Source: Saprospiraceae bacterium (lineage in GTDB: Bacteria > Bacteroidota > Bacteroidia > Chitinophagales > Saprospiraceae). From it: a DNA stretch of 64,000 nt. Below are positions 46,327 through 54,583 of the stretch, piece by piece. The notes beneath the pieces were generated by a model. The model was given only the letters and a program-made list of their open reading frames with translations, was not told where the DNA came from and made no database searches. The stretch is from positions 62,001 through 126,000 of the forward strand of contig JANWXM010000004.1 in NCBI GenBank assembly GCA_025055285.1. The letters are read 5' to 3'. The first letter of the stretch is position 1. Each line of letters begins with the position of its first letter. The position numbers and the translations under genes were made by a program.

Positions 46327-48126
46327 ATGCGTGCATTTTTGTTTATCCTAGCTTTTGGACTTTCTCTTTTCAGTGTTCAAGCTCAATCAACGTCTGGCAT
46401 TTACAGCAAAATTGCTCCGAACGTATTAAAAAAATTGTCAGACAGCAAGCGCTGCGATGTGTTGGTGGTTTTCGCCCAAAAAGCTGACCTCTCTCTTGCT
46501 GCTCGCTTGCGCGGAAAGGAACAGAAAGGCCAATATGTATATCGGCGCCTAGTGGAGACGGCAGAGAGCAGTCAACGCCGTGCACAGTACCTGCTACGCC
46601 AATGCAATGTGCCTTTCCAATCTTTTTTCATAGTAAACGCCTTGAGCATTCAGCAGGCCATAGAAGAAATACTTTTGGAACTGGCCAAACTCCCTGAAGT
46701 GGCATACATTACTTTCGACCCCGTAGTGAGAACACTGGATGTCCTAGCACCGGAGACACCTCCCGCCATTCATTCTCGAGCTGGTGTTGAATGGGGCGTA
46801 GCGGCAATTCGCGCACCCGAAGTGTGGGATCTTGGGTATAGAGGACAGGGAATTACTGTAGGAGGCGCAGACACGGGTTACGAGTGGTGGCACCCTGCCA
46901 TCCGCAATCAATACCGAGGCTACAACCCCTTCACAGAGCAGGTCGATCACAATTATCACTGGCATGATGCCATCCATGAAATCAGCCCTCTCAGCGGCGA
47001 CAGTATTCCTCTGCCCACGAACAACCCCTGCGGGCTCAACGTTCCCTACCCCTGCGACGATCATAACCATGGTACTCATACTATGGGCACGATGGTAGGT
47101 GATGATGGTCAAGGAAATCAAATAGGAGTAGCACCCGCAGCAAAATGGATAGCTTGCCGAAATATGGAGCGCGGCAATGGCAAACCCTCTACCTATCTAG
47201 AGTGCTTTGAATGGTTTTTGGCTCCTACCGATTTAGACGGAAAAAACCCAAGGCCAGACTTGGCTCCTCACGTCATCAACAACTCCTGGTACTGCTCTGT
47301 AGAAGAGGGCTGCACCGACCTAGTCGTCAATGACCTTCTGCGTCAGGCTATTGTCGCTTTGCGTGCAGCGGGTATAGTTGTCGTCGTCAGTAACGGTAAC
47401 TCAGGCCATCGAGGATGCGCTAGTGCGAACTACCCTCCAGCGTATTTTGAAGAGAGTTTTAGCGTTGGCGCTACAGCCTCTAATGACTCTATCACGGGTT
47501 TTAGTAGTCGAGGACCCGTAACCATTGATAGCAGCGGACGCATAAAACCCAACGTAGTTGCTCCGGGTGCTGCTGTGCGTTCTTGTATTCGAAACAACGG
47601 CTATGCCCACTTTTGGGGCACAAGTATGGCCGGCCCTCATGTGGCTGGACTGGTAGCGCTCCTTCTCTCCGCTCGCCCTGATTTAGCAGGGGAAGTAGAT
47701 CTGATTGAGGATATCATAGAAAGAACCGCTGTACCTAAGTTCGGTTGGCAAGACTGCAGCGACAGCAGTGGCTTAGCTTATCCAAACAACACCTATGGTT
47801 ATGGGCGAGTAGATGCTCTCGCTGCCGTGCGCGAAGCACTAACTCTTTCCTACACTGGCGAACGACCCACACCTGAACTCGACATTGCCCTGATGTGCAA
47901 TCCAATAACCAACGCGGCTCGATTCCGCGTACGGAGTTCTTCTGGCCAACTTGCTGTGAACATCTACAGCACAGAGGGCAGGTTGATATATTCATTCGAG
48001 CAGATGATAAGCACGGGCGAGGTATCCTTTGAAATCCCTCTATCTCACCTGCCCAATGGGCTGTATTTTTGGAGAGCCCAACTCGGTTCGAATATTTCGA
48101 TTGGTAAATTTGTTTTACAGCGTTGA
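46327..48126 (+). CDS. Secreted S8 subtilisin-like serine protease with T9SS sorting domain
   Basis: 599 residues from the ATG at 46327, opening the signal MRAFLFILAFGLSLFSVQA before Gln; the track's TTG start lies 11 codons earlier. A propeptide-like region precedes the S8 catalytic triad: Asp in VGGADTGYEWWHP, His in DHNHGTHTMGTMVG, Ser in FWGTSMAGPHVAGL. The oxyanion Asn lies in VVVSNGNSG. A C-terminal T9SS domain (LALMCNPITNAARFRV, VNIYSTEGRLIYSF, GLYFWRA) targets secretion. Convergent with the BatA-like gene, only 3 bases apart. Confidence 0.92.
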   Translation: MRAFLFILAFGLSLFSVQAQSTSGIYSKIAPNVLKKLSDSKRCDVLVVFAQKADLSLAARLRGKEQKGQYVYRRLVETAESSQRRAQYLLRQCNVPFQSFFIVNALSIQQAIEEILLELAKLPEVAYITFDPVVRTLDVLAPETPPAIHSRAGVEWGVAAIRAPEVWDLGYRGQGITVGGADTGYEWWHPAIRNQYRGYNPFTEQVDHNYHWHDAIHEISPLSGDSIPLPTNNPCGLNVPYPCDDHNHGTHTMGTMVGDDGQGNQIGVAPAAKWIACRNMERGNGKPSTYLECFEWFLAPTDLDGKNPRPDLAPHVINNSWYCSVEEGCTDLVVNDLLRQAIVALRAAGIVVVVSNGNSGHRGCASANYPPAYFEESFSVGATASNDSITGFSSRGPVTIDSSGRIKPNVVAPGAAVRSCIRNNGYAHFWGTSMAGPHVAGLVALLLSARPDLAGEVDLIEDIIERTAVPKFGWQDCSDSSGLAYPNNTYGYGRVDALAAVREALTLSYTGERPTPELDIALMCNPITNAARFRVRSSSGQLAVNIYSTEGRLIYSFEQMISTGEVSFEIPLSHLPNGLYFWRAQLGSNISIGKFVLQR

Positions 48127-48129
48127 TTT

Positions 48130-49134
48130 TCAAGCGGTAATAACGCGAAGAGGCCCCCAACGCAGTAGAAGTTCGAGGACGGACAAGCAAAAAGCAACGG
48201 CCAACGCCCAGAAAAAAAGTTCTCTGCGATTTACAATCATTGTATACTGGGTGTCCGCTCTTTCTATGGCGTCAATGTCTTTCTGAACAGTGTGCAGGCT
48301 AGCCACGTCTTCCACGTGAAAGAAGTGTCCTCCTGTAGTGTGTGCTATCTGTTTTAGTAGCCCTGTGTCGAGCGTCATGGTTCGCTGAGCGAACTCATAG
48401 CCTCCTTCAAAGCGTCGACGTACGGGCGAAGCTACAACGCCGTTTCTCCCGATGCCTACTGCGTAAACTCGAATTTTTAGAGCGCGCGCCATCTCTGCTG
48501 CTTGGAGCGGCCCGATGGCTCCTGTGTTATTTTCAGCATCGGTAAGGAGAAGGATTGCCTTTCCTGCTGGCGAAGGGCTCTGGCTTAAGTGGTGCAAGGC
48601 AGTGGCCAAGCCCATTCCTATGGCTGTTCCTTCTGGCAAGCGTCCCACCTGCGCGTTCCTCAGAAAGGCGCGCAAAAGGCGATGGTCAAGGGTCAGGGGG
48701 CAATAGGTAAAGGCTCCGCCTGCAAACAGCACTAAACCTATGCGATCGTAAGGCCGACCCTCCATCCACTTCGTAGCCAATGCCTTAGCAGCTTCTAAGC
48801 GATCAGGGATGCCGTCTTTTGACAGCATACTGTGCGAAACATCCAGCACTATAAATAACTCGCGCGACTGTATGTTCTGTTTTCTTTCGTAGTTTAGCCA
48901 CTGAGGCCGCGCCATGGCGAGCACTAACAGGGCCAGTACAACCCATCGAACATACTGAATACTGCCTCGTGCATACACTACCCATGTCTTCACCCCTTTC
49001 ATCGCTTCTTGTCGCGATACCTGAAGCGCTACATGACGACGGCGTTCTGTGCGGCTGTAGACAAACCACAGAGGAGGGAGCGCTAGCAACAGCAGCAACC
49101 AGCGTGGTTCGGCGAATGCCAGTGGTAAGTCCAT
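48130..49134 (-). CDS. BatA-like VWA-domain membrane protein
   Basis: 334 residues. Two N-terminal membrane segments (PRWLLLLLALPPLWFVYSR, YVRWVVLALLVLAMARP), a von Willebrand A domain with MIDAS residues in LDVSHSMLSKDG, EGTAIGMG and LTDAENNTG, and a C-terminal membrane helix (FFWALAVAFCLSVLELLL). Layout of BatA/BatB proteins of the Bacteroides aerotolerance cluster. The other bat genes and MoxR ATPase are not in the window. Separated from degP by a terminator hairpin. Confidence 0.86.
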   Translation of the reverse strand: MDLPLAFAEPRWLLLLLALPPLWFVYSRTERRRHVALQVSRQEAMKGVKTWVVYARGSIQYVRWVVLALLVLAMARPQWLNYERKQNIQSRELFIVLDVSHSMLSKDGIPDRLEAAKALATKWMEGRPYDRIGLVLFAGGAFTYCPLTLDHRLLRAFLRNAQVGRLPEGTAIGMGLATALHHLSQSPSPAGKAILLLTDAENNTGAIGPLQAAEMARALKIRVYAVGIGRNGVVASPVRRRFEGGYEFAQRTMTLDTGLLKQIAHTTGGHFFHVEDVASLHTVQKDIDAIERADTQYTMIVNRRELFFWALAVAFCLSVLELLLRWGPLRVITA

Positions 49135-49222
49135 GTGCTATCTTTAAAATGTCTCGAGGCAAACATACGCAACACACATGGAGATCTGGGTTGAAAACAA
49201 AAGGCTTCTCCCTGAGAAAAGA

Positions 49223-49263
49223 GAAACGCCCGAAAGCATTTGTGATGTGCTTGCGGGCGTTTC
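49223..49263 (-). terminator. Hairpin terminator after degP
   Basis: GAAACGCCCGAAAGCA and TGCTTGCGGGCGTTTC pair over 16 bases with one mismatch, 22 bases past the degP stop on the minus strand. A T-rich TCTCTTTTCTC follows in that direction, so it is probably the degP terminator. Confidence 0.65.
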
Positions 49264-49284
49264 TGCGCTTACCCGAAAGATGCC

Positions 49285-50769
49285 TTACATGCCAAATGCA
49301 TAGTAGTGTACGCCTGGCTGGTCGGGGTAGATACCCTCTAACATGACACCTCCTTTCCGACCTTGAAGCGCTTGAAGAAATGCTTCGGCACTGTCTACAG
49401 CTTTGCCATTTACGTGGGTAATAATGAAGCCTTCACGCATATTGGTATATCGGCGAATCTTGCCCTCGTAAATGGACTTAACGCGCACGCCACCCGAGAT
49501 ATCTAATTTTTGAGCGGTCTTCTTGTCTACTGTCTCAATGTCAATACCTAGAATATCAAGTACTTCTTCGCCGCTATTCTTACTGGCAAGCGCCTTGTCT
49601 CGACCACCGCGCGCTGTAAGCCGAACGTCAAAGGTTTTTATTGTACCCTTGCGGTTAACTTTCACCTTTACCACATCGCCTGGGCGATGACGTGCGATAA
49701 GTTCTTGTAACGAAGAAGCATTGGTCACTGGAGCGTCATCCACGCCTATGATTACATCGCCTGGGCGAATACCCGCCGCACCTGCAGCACTATTCTCTAG
49801 AAGGCTATCTACGTAGGCGCCTTGCGTCAAGTCTAAACCTTTTTCGCGGGCCAAGTTGCCATCCATGCTACGAATAGTAATGCCTAGAACGCCGCGCTGA
49901 ACATTGCCATACTGAATAATATCTTCAACGACCTTGCGGACGATATTAGAAGGTACAGCAAAGCCATAACCTGCGTAAGAACCCGTGTTGGAAGCAATGG
50001 CTGTATTGATGCCGATTAAGCCTCCCTCTAGATTTACCAAGGCCCCACCGCTGTTGCCTGGGTTGATAGCAGCATCAGTCTGAATGAAACTCTCTACGGC
50101 GAATTGCTCACGCAAAATATTGATGTTTCGAGCTTTAGCGCTAACAATACCTGCCGTGACAGTACTCGTCAGATTGAAAGGGTTGCCCACTGCCATGACC
50201 CATTCGCCAACGCGCACCGCATCAGAGTTGGCAAAGGGAATAGTAGGCAAGTTTTTCTCCTTGATTTGTAAGACTGCCAAGTCCGTGGTTGGGTCTGTGC
50301 CGACAACACTTGCCTTGTAGGTGCGGTTGTCGTGCAAAGTGACCTCTATATCGTCGGCATTAGCGATGACATGGTTGTTGGTTACAATGTAGCCATCTGA
50401 GCTAATAATGACTCCGCTACCTGAACCCACGGAGGGTTGAAGATCGGGCGGAAAGCGAAAGTACCGCTCAAAAGGATGGCCAAAGAATTCTTCAAAGGGA
50501 TCTGGCTGTGAGCGCGCGTTGCGGCGAGTAACCGTAGATTTTACGTGTACGACGGCTTGCATAGCCGTCTCTGCTACGCGCGTGAAATCCAACAAAATAG
50601 GTTCACCTTTCTCTCCCGTGGTGTAAACGGCACTGCGAGCCGGCGCACCACTAATATGCTCAATTTTTAGCACAGGCGTCGAGGCCCGAAAAGCATAATG
50701 ATAGATTCCTATGGCAACAGCTGAAATTACTAACGCAATCAGGCCCGAATACAAGAGTGTTTTTCGCAT
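49285..50769 (-). CDS. Do/DegP/HtrA-family periplasmic serine protease
   Basis: 494 residues. N-terminal membrane anchor or signal (LLYSGLIALVISAVAIGIYHY). Trypsin-like protease domain with the triad His in VTNNHVIANAD, Asp in DPTTDLAVLQ and Ser in NPGNSGGALVN. Two PDZ domains follow (GVLGITIRSMDGN and GIDIETVDKKTAQ regions). Acts in the envelope on misfolded proteins. Its 5' side holds an unusual 123-bp inverted-repeat element (see 50819-50941), and hsp20 lies upstream on the same strand, so stress-linked control is plausible. Confidence 0.93.
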   Translation of the reverse strand: MRKTLLYSGLIALVISAVAIGIYHYAFRASTPVLKIEHISGAPARSAVYTTGEKGEPILLDFTRVAETAMQAVVHVKSTVTRRNARSQPDPFEEFFGHPFERYFRFPPDLQPSVGSGSGVIISSDGYIVTNNHVIANADDIEVTLHDNRTYKASVVGTDPTTDLAVLQIKEKNLPTIPFANSDAVRVGEWVMAVGNPFNLTSTVTAGIVSAKARNINILREQFAVESFIQTDAAINPGNSGGALVNLEGGLIGINTAIASNTGSYAGYGFAVPSNIVRKVVEDIIQYGNVQRGVLGITIRSMDGNLAREKGLDLTQGAYVDSLLENSAAGAAGIRPGDVIIGVDDAPVTNASSLQELIARHRPGDVVKVKVNRKGTIKTFDVRLTARGGRDKALASKNSGEEVLDILGIDIETVDKKTAQKLDISGGVRVKSIYEGKIRRYTNMREGFIITHVNGKAVDSAEAFLQALQGRKGGVMLEGIYPDQPGVHYYAFGM

Positions 50770-50818
50770 GACATTTAGTGATTTTTAAAATGAAAATGAA
50801 GCTTTGGAATTTATCGCT

Positions 50819-50941
50819 TAATTCTAACGATATAACTCTAAACAACAGCTGAAACCAACGACGAGCGACGGTATTTTATCGCTCTAAAGACTAAAATCGC
50901 CTGTGTGAAGCGAAAATTTCAAAACACCATCGTTAGAATTA
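50819..50941 (-). repeat. 123-bp element with 13-bp perfect terminal inverted repeats
   Basis: TAATTCTAACGAT at one end and ATCGTTAGAATTA at the other are exact inverse complements. Inside are two smaller stems: GAGCGA/TCGCTC with a 10-base loop and TCGC/GCGA. In the degP direction the element would fold as a closed stem with two hairpins, ending 49 bases before the ATG. The outermost TA on both sides would also fit a TA target duplication, so it may be a MITE. Confidence 0.6.
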
Positions 50942-51121
50942 CACATAGATATAAACGCTTCTTGATTCAGCTAGGGTACATTAGCTCTTGACAACTAAGC
51001 AGAAAATTCCTTGAATTCCAAGGGCGCGTTGAGATTTCTCCTATTTTTTTAAGACTTGTGCGGATTACCGGGCTTTCACCTTGCCTTGATACGAGTGCTT
51101 TCAGGCCCTGGCCCATAACAA

Positions 51122-51157
51122 CTAACGAGCGGCCCGCTTTCGCAGACCGCTCGTTAG
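51122..51157 (-). terminator. Perfect 11-bp hairpin downstream of hsp20
   Basis: CTAACGAGCGG and CCGCTCGTTAG are exact inverse complements with a 14-base loop, 17 bases past the hsp20 stop. No strong T-run. Probably ends or protects the hsp20 mRNA. Confidence 0.6.
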
Positions 51158-51174
51158 ATCTTTCTCGCGCTTGC

Positions 51175-51627
51175 TTATTGCACAGCAATTTGACGGGCAG
51201 GCAACGACTTCACTTCTTCACGCTTTGGAATCCGAATGCTCAATACGCCGTTGTCGTATTTCGCCTTAATCTGGTCGTAGTCCACCGTGCTCTTTGGTAG
51301 GTGGAAGCTACGCTGGAACGACTGATAGCTGAACTCCCGGCGCGTATAGCGTTCGCCTTCCTTTGTCTCGTTCTCGTTCTTGCGCTCGGCGGAAATAGTC
51401 AGTATTTCATTTTCCAGGCTAATCTTGAAGTCTTCCTTCGACATGCCCGGAGCAGCCATTTCCACCGTAAATCCGTCGCCGTCTTCCTTAATGTTGACGG
51501 CAGGGAGCGTGCCATTTACAAGTGGAAAACGGCTATTCATCCAATCAAACAAGTCGCGTGTGAAGAAGTCGTCGAACAGCCGCGGAAGTGTAGGAAATAG
51601 CGAAGAATTGCTCCTTATCAACGACAT
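51175..51627 (-). CDS. Hsp20/alpha-crystallin small heat-shock protein
   Basis: 150 residues from the ATG at 51627 (MSLIRSNSSLFPTLPRLFDDFF), preceded by GGAGGTAAGT, a strong Shine-Dalgarno unusual for this phylum; the track's longer ORF lacks support. Alpha-crystallin domain: VEMAAPGMSKEDFKISLENEILTISAERKNE, YTRREFSYQSFQRSFHLP, AKYDNGVLSIRIPKREE. ATP-independent holdase of the cytoplasm that keeps unfolding proteins soluble. Upstream of degP on the same strand. An imperfect inverted repeat at 51726-51769 may regulate it. Confidence 0.94.
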   Translation of the reverse strand: MSLIRSNSSLFPTLPRLFDDFFTRDLFDWMNSRFPLVNGTLPAVNIKEDGDGFTVEMAAPGMSKEDFKISLENEILTISAERKNENETKEGERYTRREFSYQSFQRSFHLPKSTVDYDQIKAKYDNGVLSIRIPKREEVKSLPARQIAVQ

Positions 51628-51725
51628 ACTTACCTCCTTTTTAAAATTGATTTCGCCTAACTCTTTACAAGTCCCATACCAGTGCGCCGTAAAGGCCATT
51701 TTTGCAGAAAGATGAGTGAAGGATA

Positions 51726-51769
51726 TGTCATTTTGTCGATAAATTGTTGTTTTTACTGACAAAAAGTCA
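51726..51769 (-). promoter_or_regulatory. Imperfect inverted repeat upstream of hsp20
   Basis: TGTCATTTTGTC and GACAAAAAGTCA pair in 10 of 12 positions, about 100-140 bases before the hsp20 ATG. Possible regulator site; no known heat-shock element matched. Confidence 0.3.
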
Positions 51770-51897
51770 TCTTATGTTGCAAAACTTCAATTAAGACACG
51801 CCGGAAAAACAAGAAGAACGTTGCAAGGCGAGGGTGCTTCGGTTGTTGCCTCCGATATTTCCTGGGTTATTTTCCACATTTCACCTCTCATTGCACG

Positions 51898-51905
51898 TAC
51901 CTTTG
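51898..51905 (+). promoter_or_regulatory. -7 box TACCTTTG, 4 bases before the cysS ATG
   Basis: Exact TAnnTTTG fit separated from ATG only by CCGC. Transcription should start at the first codon, giving a leaderless mRNA. Confidence 0.6.
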
Positions 51906-51909
51906 CCGC

Positions 51910-53421
51910 ATGAAAACGGCGCAACGCACCCTTCGAATAAGCAACACCTTGAGCGGTAAAAAGGAAATTTTTACGCCGCTCCACGAGGGTTTAGTAGGCA
52001 TGTATGTGTGTGGCCCTACCGTCTATAACAATGTACACCTAGGGAATTGCCGCACCTTCACGAGTTTTGATATCATCTATCGGTATTTGCTTCACCTAGG
52101 TTATCGCGTTCGGTACGTGCGCAACATCACCGACGTAGGGCACCTGACTGACGATGGAGAAGATCGCATGGCACAAGGCGCGCGTCTCCACAAACTTGAG
52201 CCGATGGAAGTTGCTCAACGCTACACGCTAGACTTCCACGAAGTAATGCGCATGTTAAACAATTTACCGCCCAGTATTGAGCCGCGAGCCACTGGTCATA
52301 TTCCCGAGCAGATAGAAATGGTTCAACGCATTTTAGAACGCGGCTATGCCTACGAACGCAACGGCTCCGTGTACTTTAACGTACGCAAATTCATTGCAGA
52401 GAATCCGGGTATATATGGCCGCTTGTCGGGTCGGGTAGTGGAGGAGCTTATCGCAGAAAGCCGCGAAAACCTCAAGGGTCAAGAGGAAAAAGACCACCCT
52501 GCGGATTTTGCTTTGTGGATGAAAGCTCGTCCAGGAGACCTAATGATTTGGAAAAGCCCTTGGTCAGTAGGTTTTCCGGGCTGGCACCTAGAGTGTTCTG
52601 TCATGAGCACAAAATATTTGGGTCAAACTTTCGATATCCACGGTGGAGGCGGTGATTTAAAGTTTCCACACCATGAAAATGAGATAGCTCAAAACTACGG
52701 CGCTTGCGGTTGCTCTCCTGCCCGCTATTGGATCCATACGAATATGCTTCAGCTCAACGGAGCCAAGATGAGCAAATCGGAGGGCAACTTTATCACTCCA
52801 GAACAGTTGTTCACAGGCACGAGCTCCTTGCTTAGCAAAGCGTATTCGCCTATGGTGCTTCGCTACTACTTCTTGCAGGCTCACTACGCTAGCGTGCTCG
52901 ATATGACGGAGGAAGGCCTGCGGGCAGCCGAGAAGGCATACAACAAAATGATGGAAACCAATCAGCTTCTTCAAAGCCTACCAGTAAATACTGCAACCTA
53001 CGACGGCTCCGAGAGTGCTCATGACCGCGCCATTTTACGCCACATCGAGGCAGCTTACGAAGGCATGGATGACGACTTTAACACAGCTATAGCGCTCGCT
53101 CACCTGAATGAGCTGTGTAGTTATGTACACAAGATCGCTCATCGGCAAATTCCTCTTGACGACGTCTCTCCCTGGGTTATCGAGCGGCTAAAAACCTTCT
53201 TTCGAGCCTTCTTGTTCGATATTTTTGGCTTGCGCGACGAAAGACAACATGCCAACGGCAATCACCTCGTAGAGGGGCTTATGGCGCTTATTCTTGACAT
53301 TCGCGCGGCCGCACGTGCTCAGAAAGATTGGAATACAAGCGATAAAATTCGCGACGCCCTCGCAGCGCTAGGTATCGCCCTTAAAGATGGAAAAGACGGA
53401 ACCACTTGGACGCGATTGTGA
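51910..53421 (+). CDS. cysS: Cysteinyl-tRNA synthetase
   Basis: 503 residues. Class I synthetase with YVCGPTVYNNVHLGNCRTF (the HIGH-like signature and first zinc Cys), WHLECSVMS and FDIHGGGGDLKFPHHENE for zinc and tRNA, and KMSKSEGNF. C-terminal DALR-type helices follow. Charges tRNA-Cys in the cytoplasm. First gene of a run with the M28/QC-like gene (41 bases later) and tatD-like gene. The track has no longer start; the ATG matches the family. Confidence 0.95.
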   Translation: MKTAQRTLRISNTLSGKKEIFTPLHEGLVGMYVCGPTVYNNVHLGNCRTFTSFDIIYRYLLHLGYRVRYVRNITDVGHLTDDGEDRMAQGARLHKLEPMEVAQRYTLDFHEVMRMLNNLPPSIEPRATGHIPEQIEMVQRILERGYAYERNGSVYFNVRKFIAENPGIYGRLSGRVVEELIAESRENLKGQEEKDHPADFALWMKARPGDLMIWKSPWSVGFPGWHLECSVMSTKYLGQTFDIHGGGGDLKFPHHENEIAQNYGACGCSPARYWIHTNMLQLNGAKMSKSEGNFITPEQLFTGTSSLLSKAYSPMVLRYYFLQAHYASVLDMTEEGLRAAEKAYNKMMETNQLLQSLPVNTATYDGSESAHDRAILRHIEAAYEGMDDDFNTAIALAHLNELCSYVHKIAHRQIPLDDVSPWVIERLKTFFRAFLFDIFGLRDERQHANGNHLVEGLMALILDIRAAARAQKDWNTSDKIRDALAALGIALKDGKDGTTWTRL

Positions 53422-53462
53422 GCTCGACCAGGGCGCAATTCCATCCAACAATAAATATCGAC

Positions 53463-54533
53463 ATGACGCTGAACTCTTTTCTTCGAAATAAGCGGCTTTG
53501 GCTAGTAGCCCTCTTGCTCGTAGCGCTCGCTTTGCCGCTTTTGCTGCGATTTTGGCCCGAAAATGCCCCTACTTCGCCTCCTTCATCGCCAACTCCTGTT
53601 CCAGCTAAACAAGTTAATGTACCTCTTTTTCAGGCTGATTCAGCCTTTTATTTTGTAGAGAAGCAGGTTGCGTTCGGTCCGCGCGTGCCCGGAACGGCCG
53701 CTCACAAAAAATGTGCTGCCTGGCTAGTGAAGGAATTCAAGCGCTTTGGTCTAGAGGTAATTGAGCAGCCCTTCGTGGCTAAAACTTATTTTGGCCTTCG
53801 CGATGCTGTGAATATCATTGCTCAATATCACCCAGAGCGCGCAAATCGCATATTGCTTTGTGCTCATTGGGATTCGCGTCATATTGCTGACAAGGACTCC
53901 GTAGACACCGATAAACCCATCTTAGGAGCCGATGACGGCGGCAGTGGCGTGGCTGTGCTCTTGGAGCTAGCGCGCCTACTGCAGCAGCATCCTCTTGAGC
54001 GCGTAGGAGTAGACTTCGTGCTCTTTGACGCCGAAGACCTGGGCGACGACCGCACAGAAGCCGGCCAGTCCGTCATGCTGCAAGCTGTTCAAGACCAGAA
54101 GACGCTTACCTGGTGTTTGGGGTCGCAACATTGGGCGCGAACGCCTCATCGGCCCGGTTATACTGCTCAGTTTGGTATTCTGCTTGACATGGTAGGCGCA
54201 CGCGGCGCGCTTTTCCCACGCGAGGGTTACTCTGCTCAACAGGCTCCGGTCCTTCAAAATCGCATTTGGGCAATTGCGCAAGAGCTCGGATACGGCAATC
54301 TCTTCATCGATCGCTTAGGCGGCTATATAACCGATGACCATGTCTTTGTTATGCGAGGGCTGCGCATTCCCGTGGTTAACATCATTGGCATTCCAAACTC
54401 ACCACCTGCCGCCTTCGGAGCACATCATCACACCCATCGCGATAACTTGGAGGTCATTGACCGAAACATCCTGGGCGTTGTTGGTCATGTAGTAGCTACG
54501 GTCCTCTATCGGGCTGCAGCAGGTGCTTTTTGA
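53463..54533 (+). CDS. Membrane-anchored M28-family, glutaminyl-cyclase-like protein
   Basis: 356 residues from the ATG at 53463, opening MTLNSFLRNKRLWLVALLLVALALPLLLRF, an uncleaved-looking anchor. The zinc fold resembles glutaminyl-peptide cyclotransferases: RILLCAHWDSRHIA, ILGADDGGSGVAVLLELARL, VLFDAEDLGDDRTEAG, GILLDMVGARGALF, and HHTHRDNLEVIDRNIL near the end. QC converts N-terminal Gln to pyroglutamate. Aminopeptidase activity cannot be excluded. Position between cysS and TatD gives no direct hint, but see the Q-rule finding. Confidence 0.82.
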   Translation: MTLNSFLRNKRLWLVALLLVALALPLLLRFWPENAPTSPPSSPTPVPAKQVNVPLFQADSAFYFVEKQVAFGPRVPGTAAHKKCAAWLVKEFKRFGLEVIEQPFVAKTYFGLRDAVNIIAQYHPERANRILLCAHWDSRHIADKDSVDTDKPILGADDGGSGVAVLLELARLLQQHPLERVGVDFVLFDAEDLGDDRTEAGQSVMLQAVQDQKTLTWCLGSQHWARTPHRPGYTAQFGILLDMVGARGALFPREGYSAQQAPVLQNRIWAIAQELGYGNLFIDRLGGYITDDHVFVMRGLRIPVVNIIGIPNSPPAAFGAHHHTHRDNLEVIDRNILGVVGHVVATVLYRAAAGAF

Positions 54534-54583
54534 ACCCATCCGGTGGAGTGTTTGCCTCATCAATGGAAAGTGCGCTTTGCTCT

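Larger units (their letters stand above)
50770..51174. other. 405-bp region between hsp20 and degP
   Basis: No coding sequence seen. Contains the inverted-repeat element 50819-50941 and the hsp20 hairpin 51122-51157. No TAnnTTTG promoter found in the degP direction. Confidence 0.5.
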
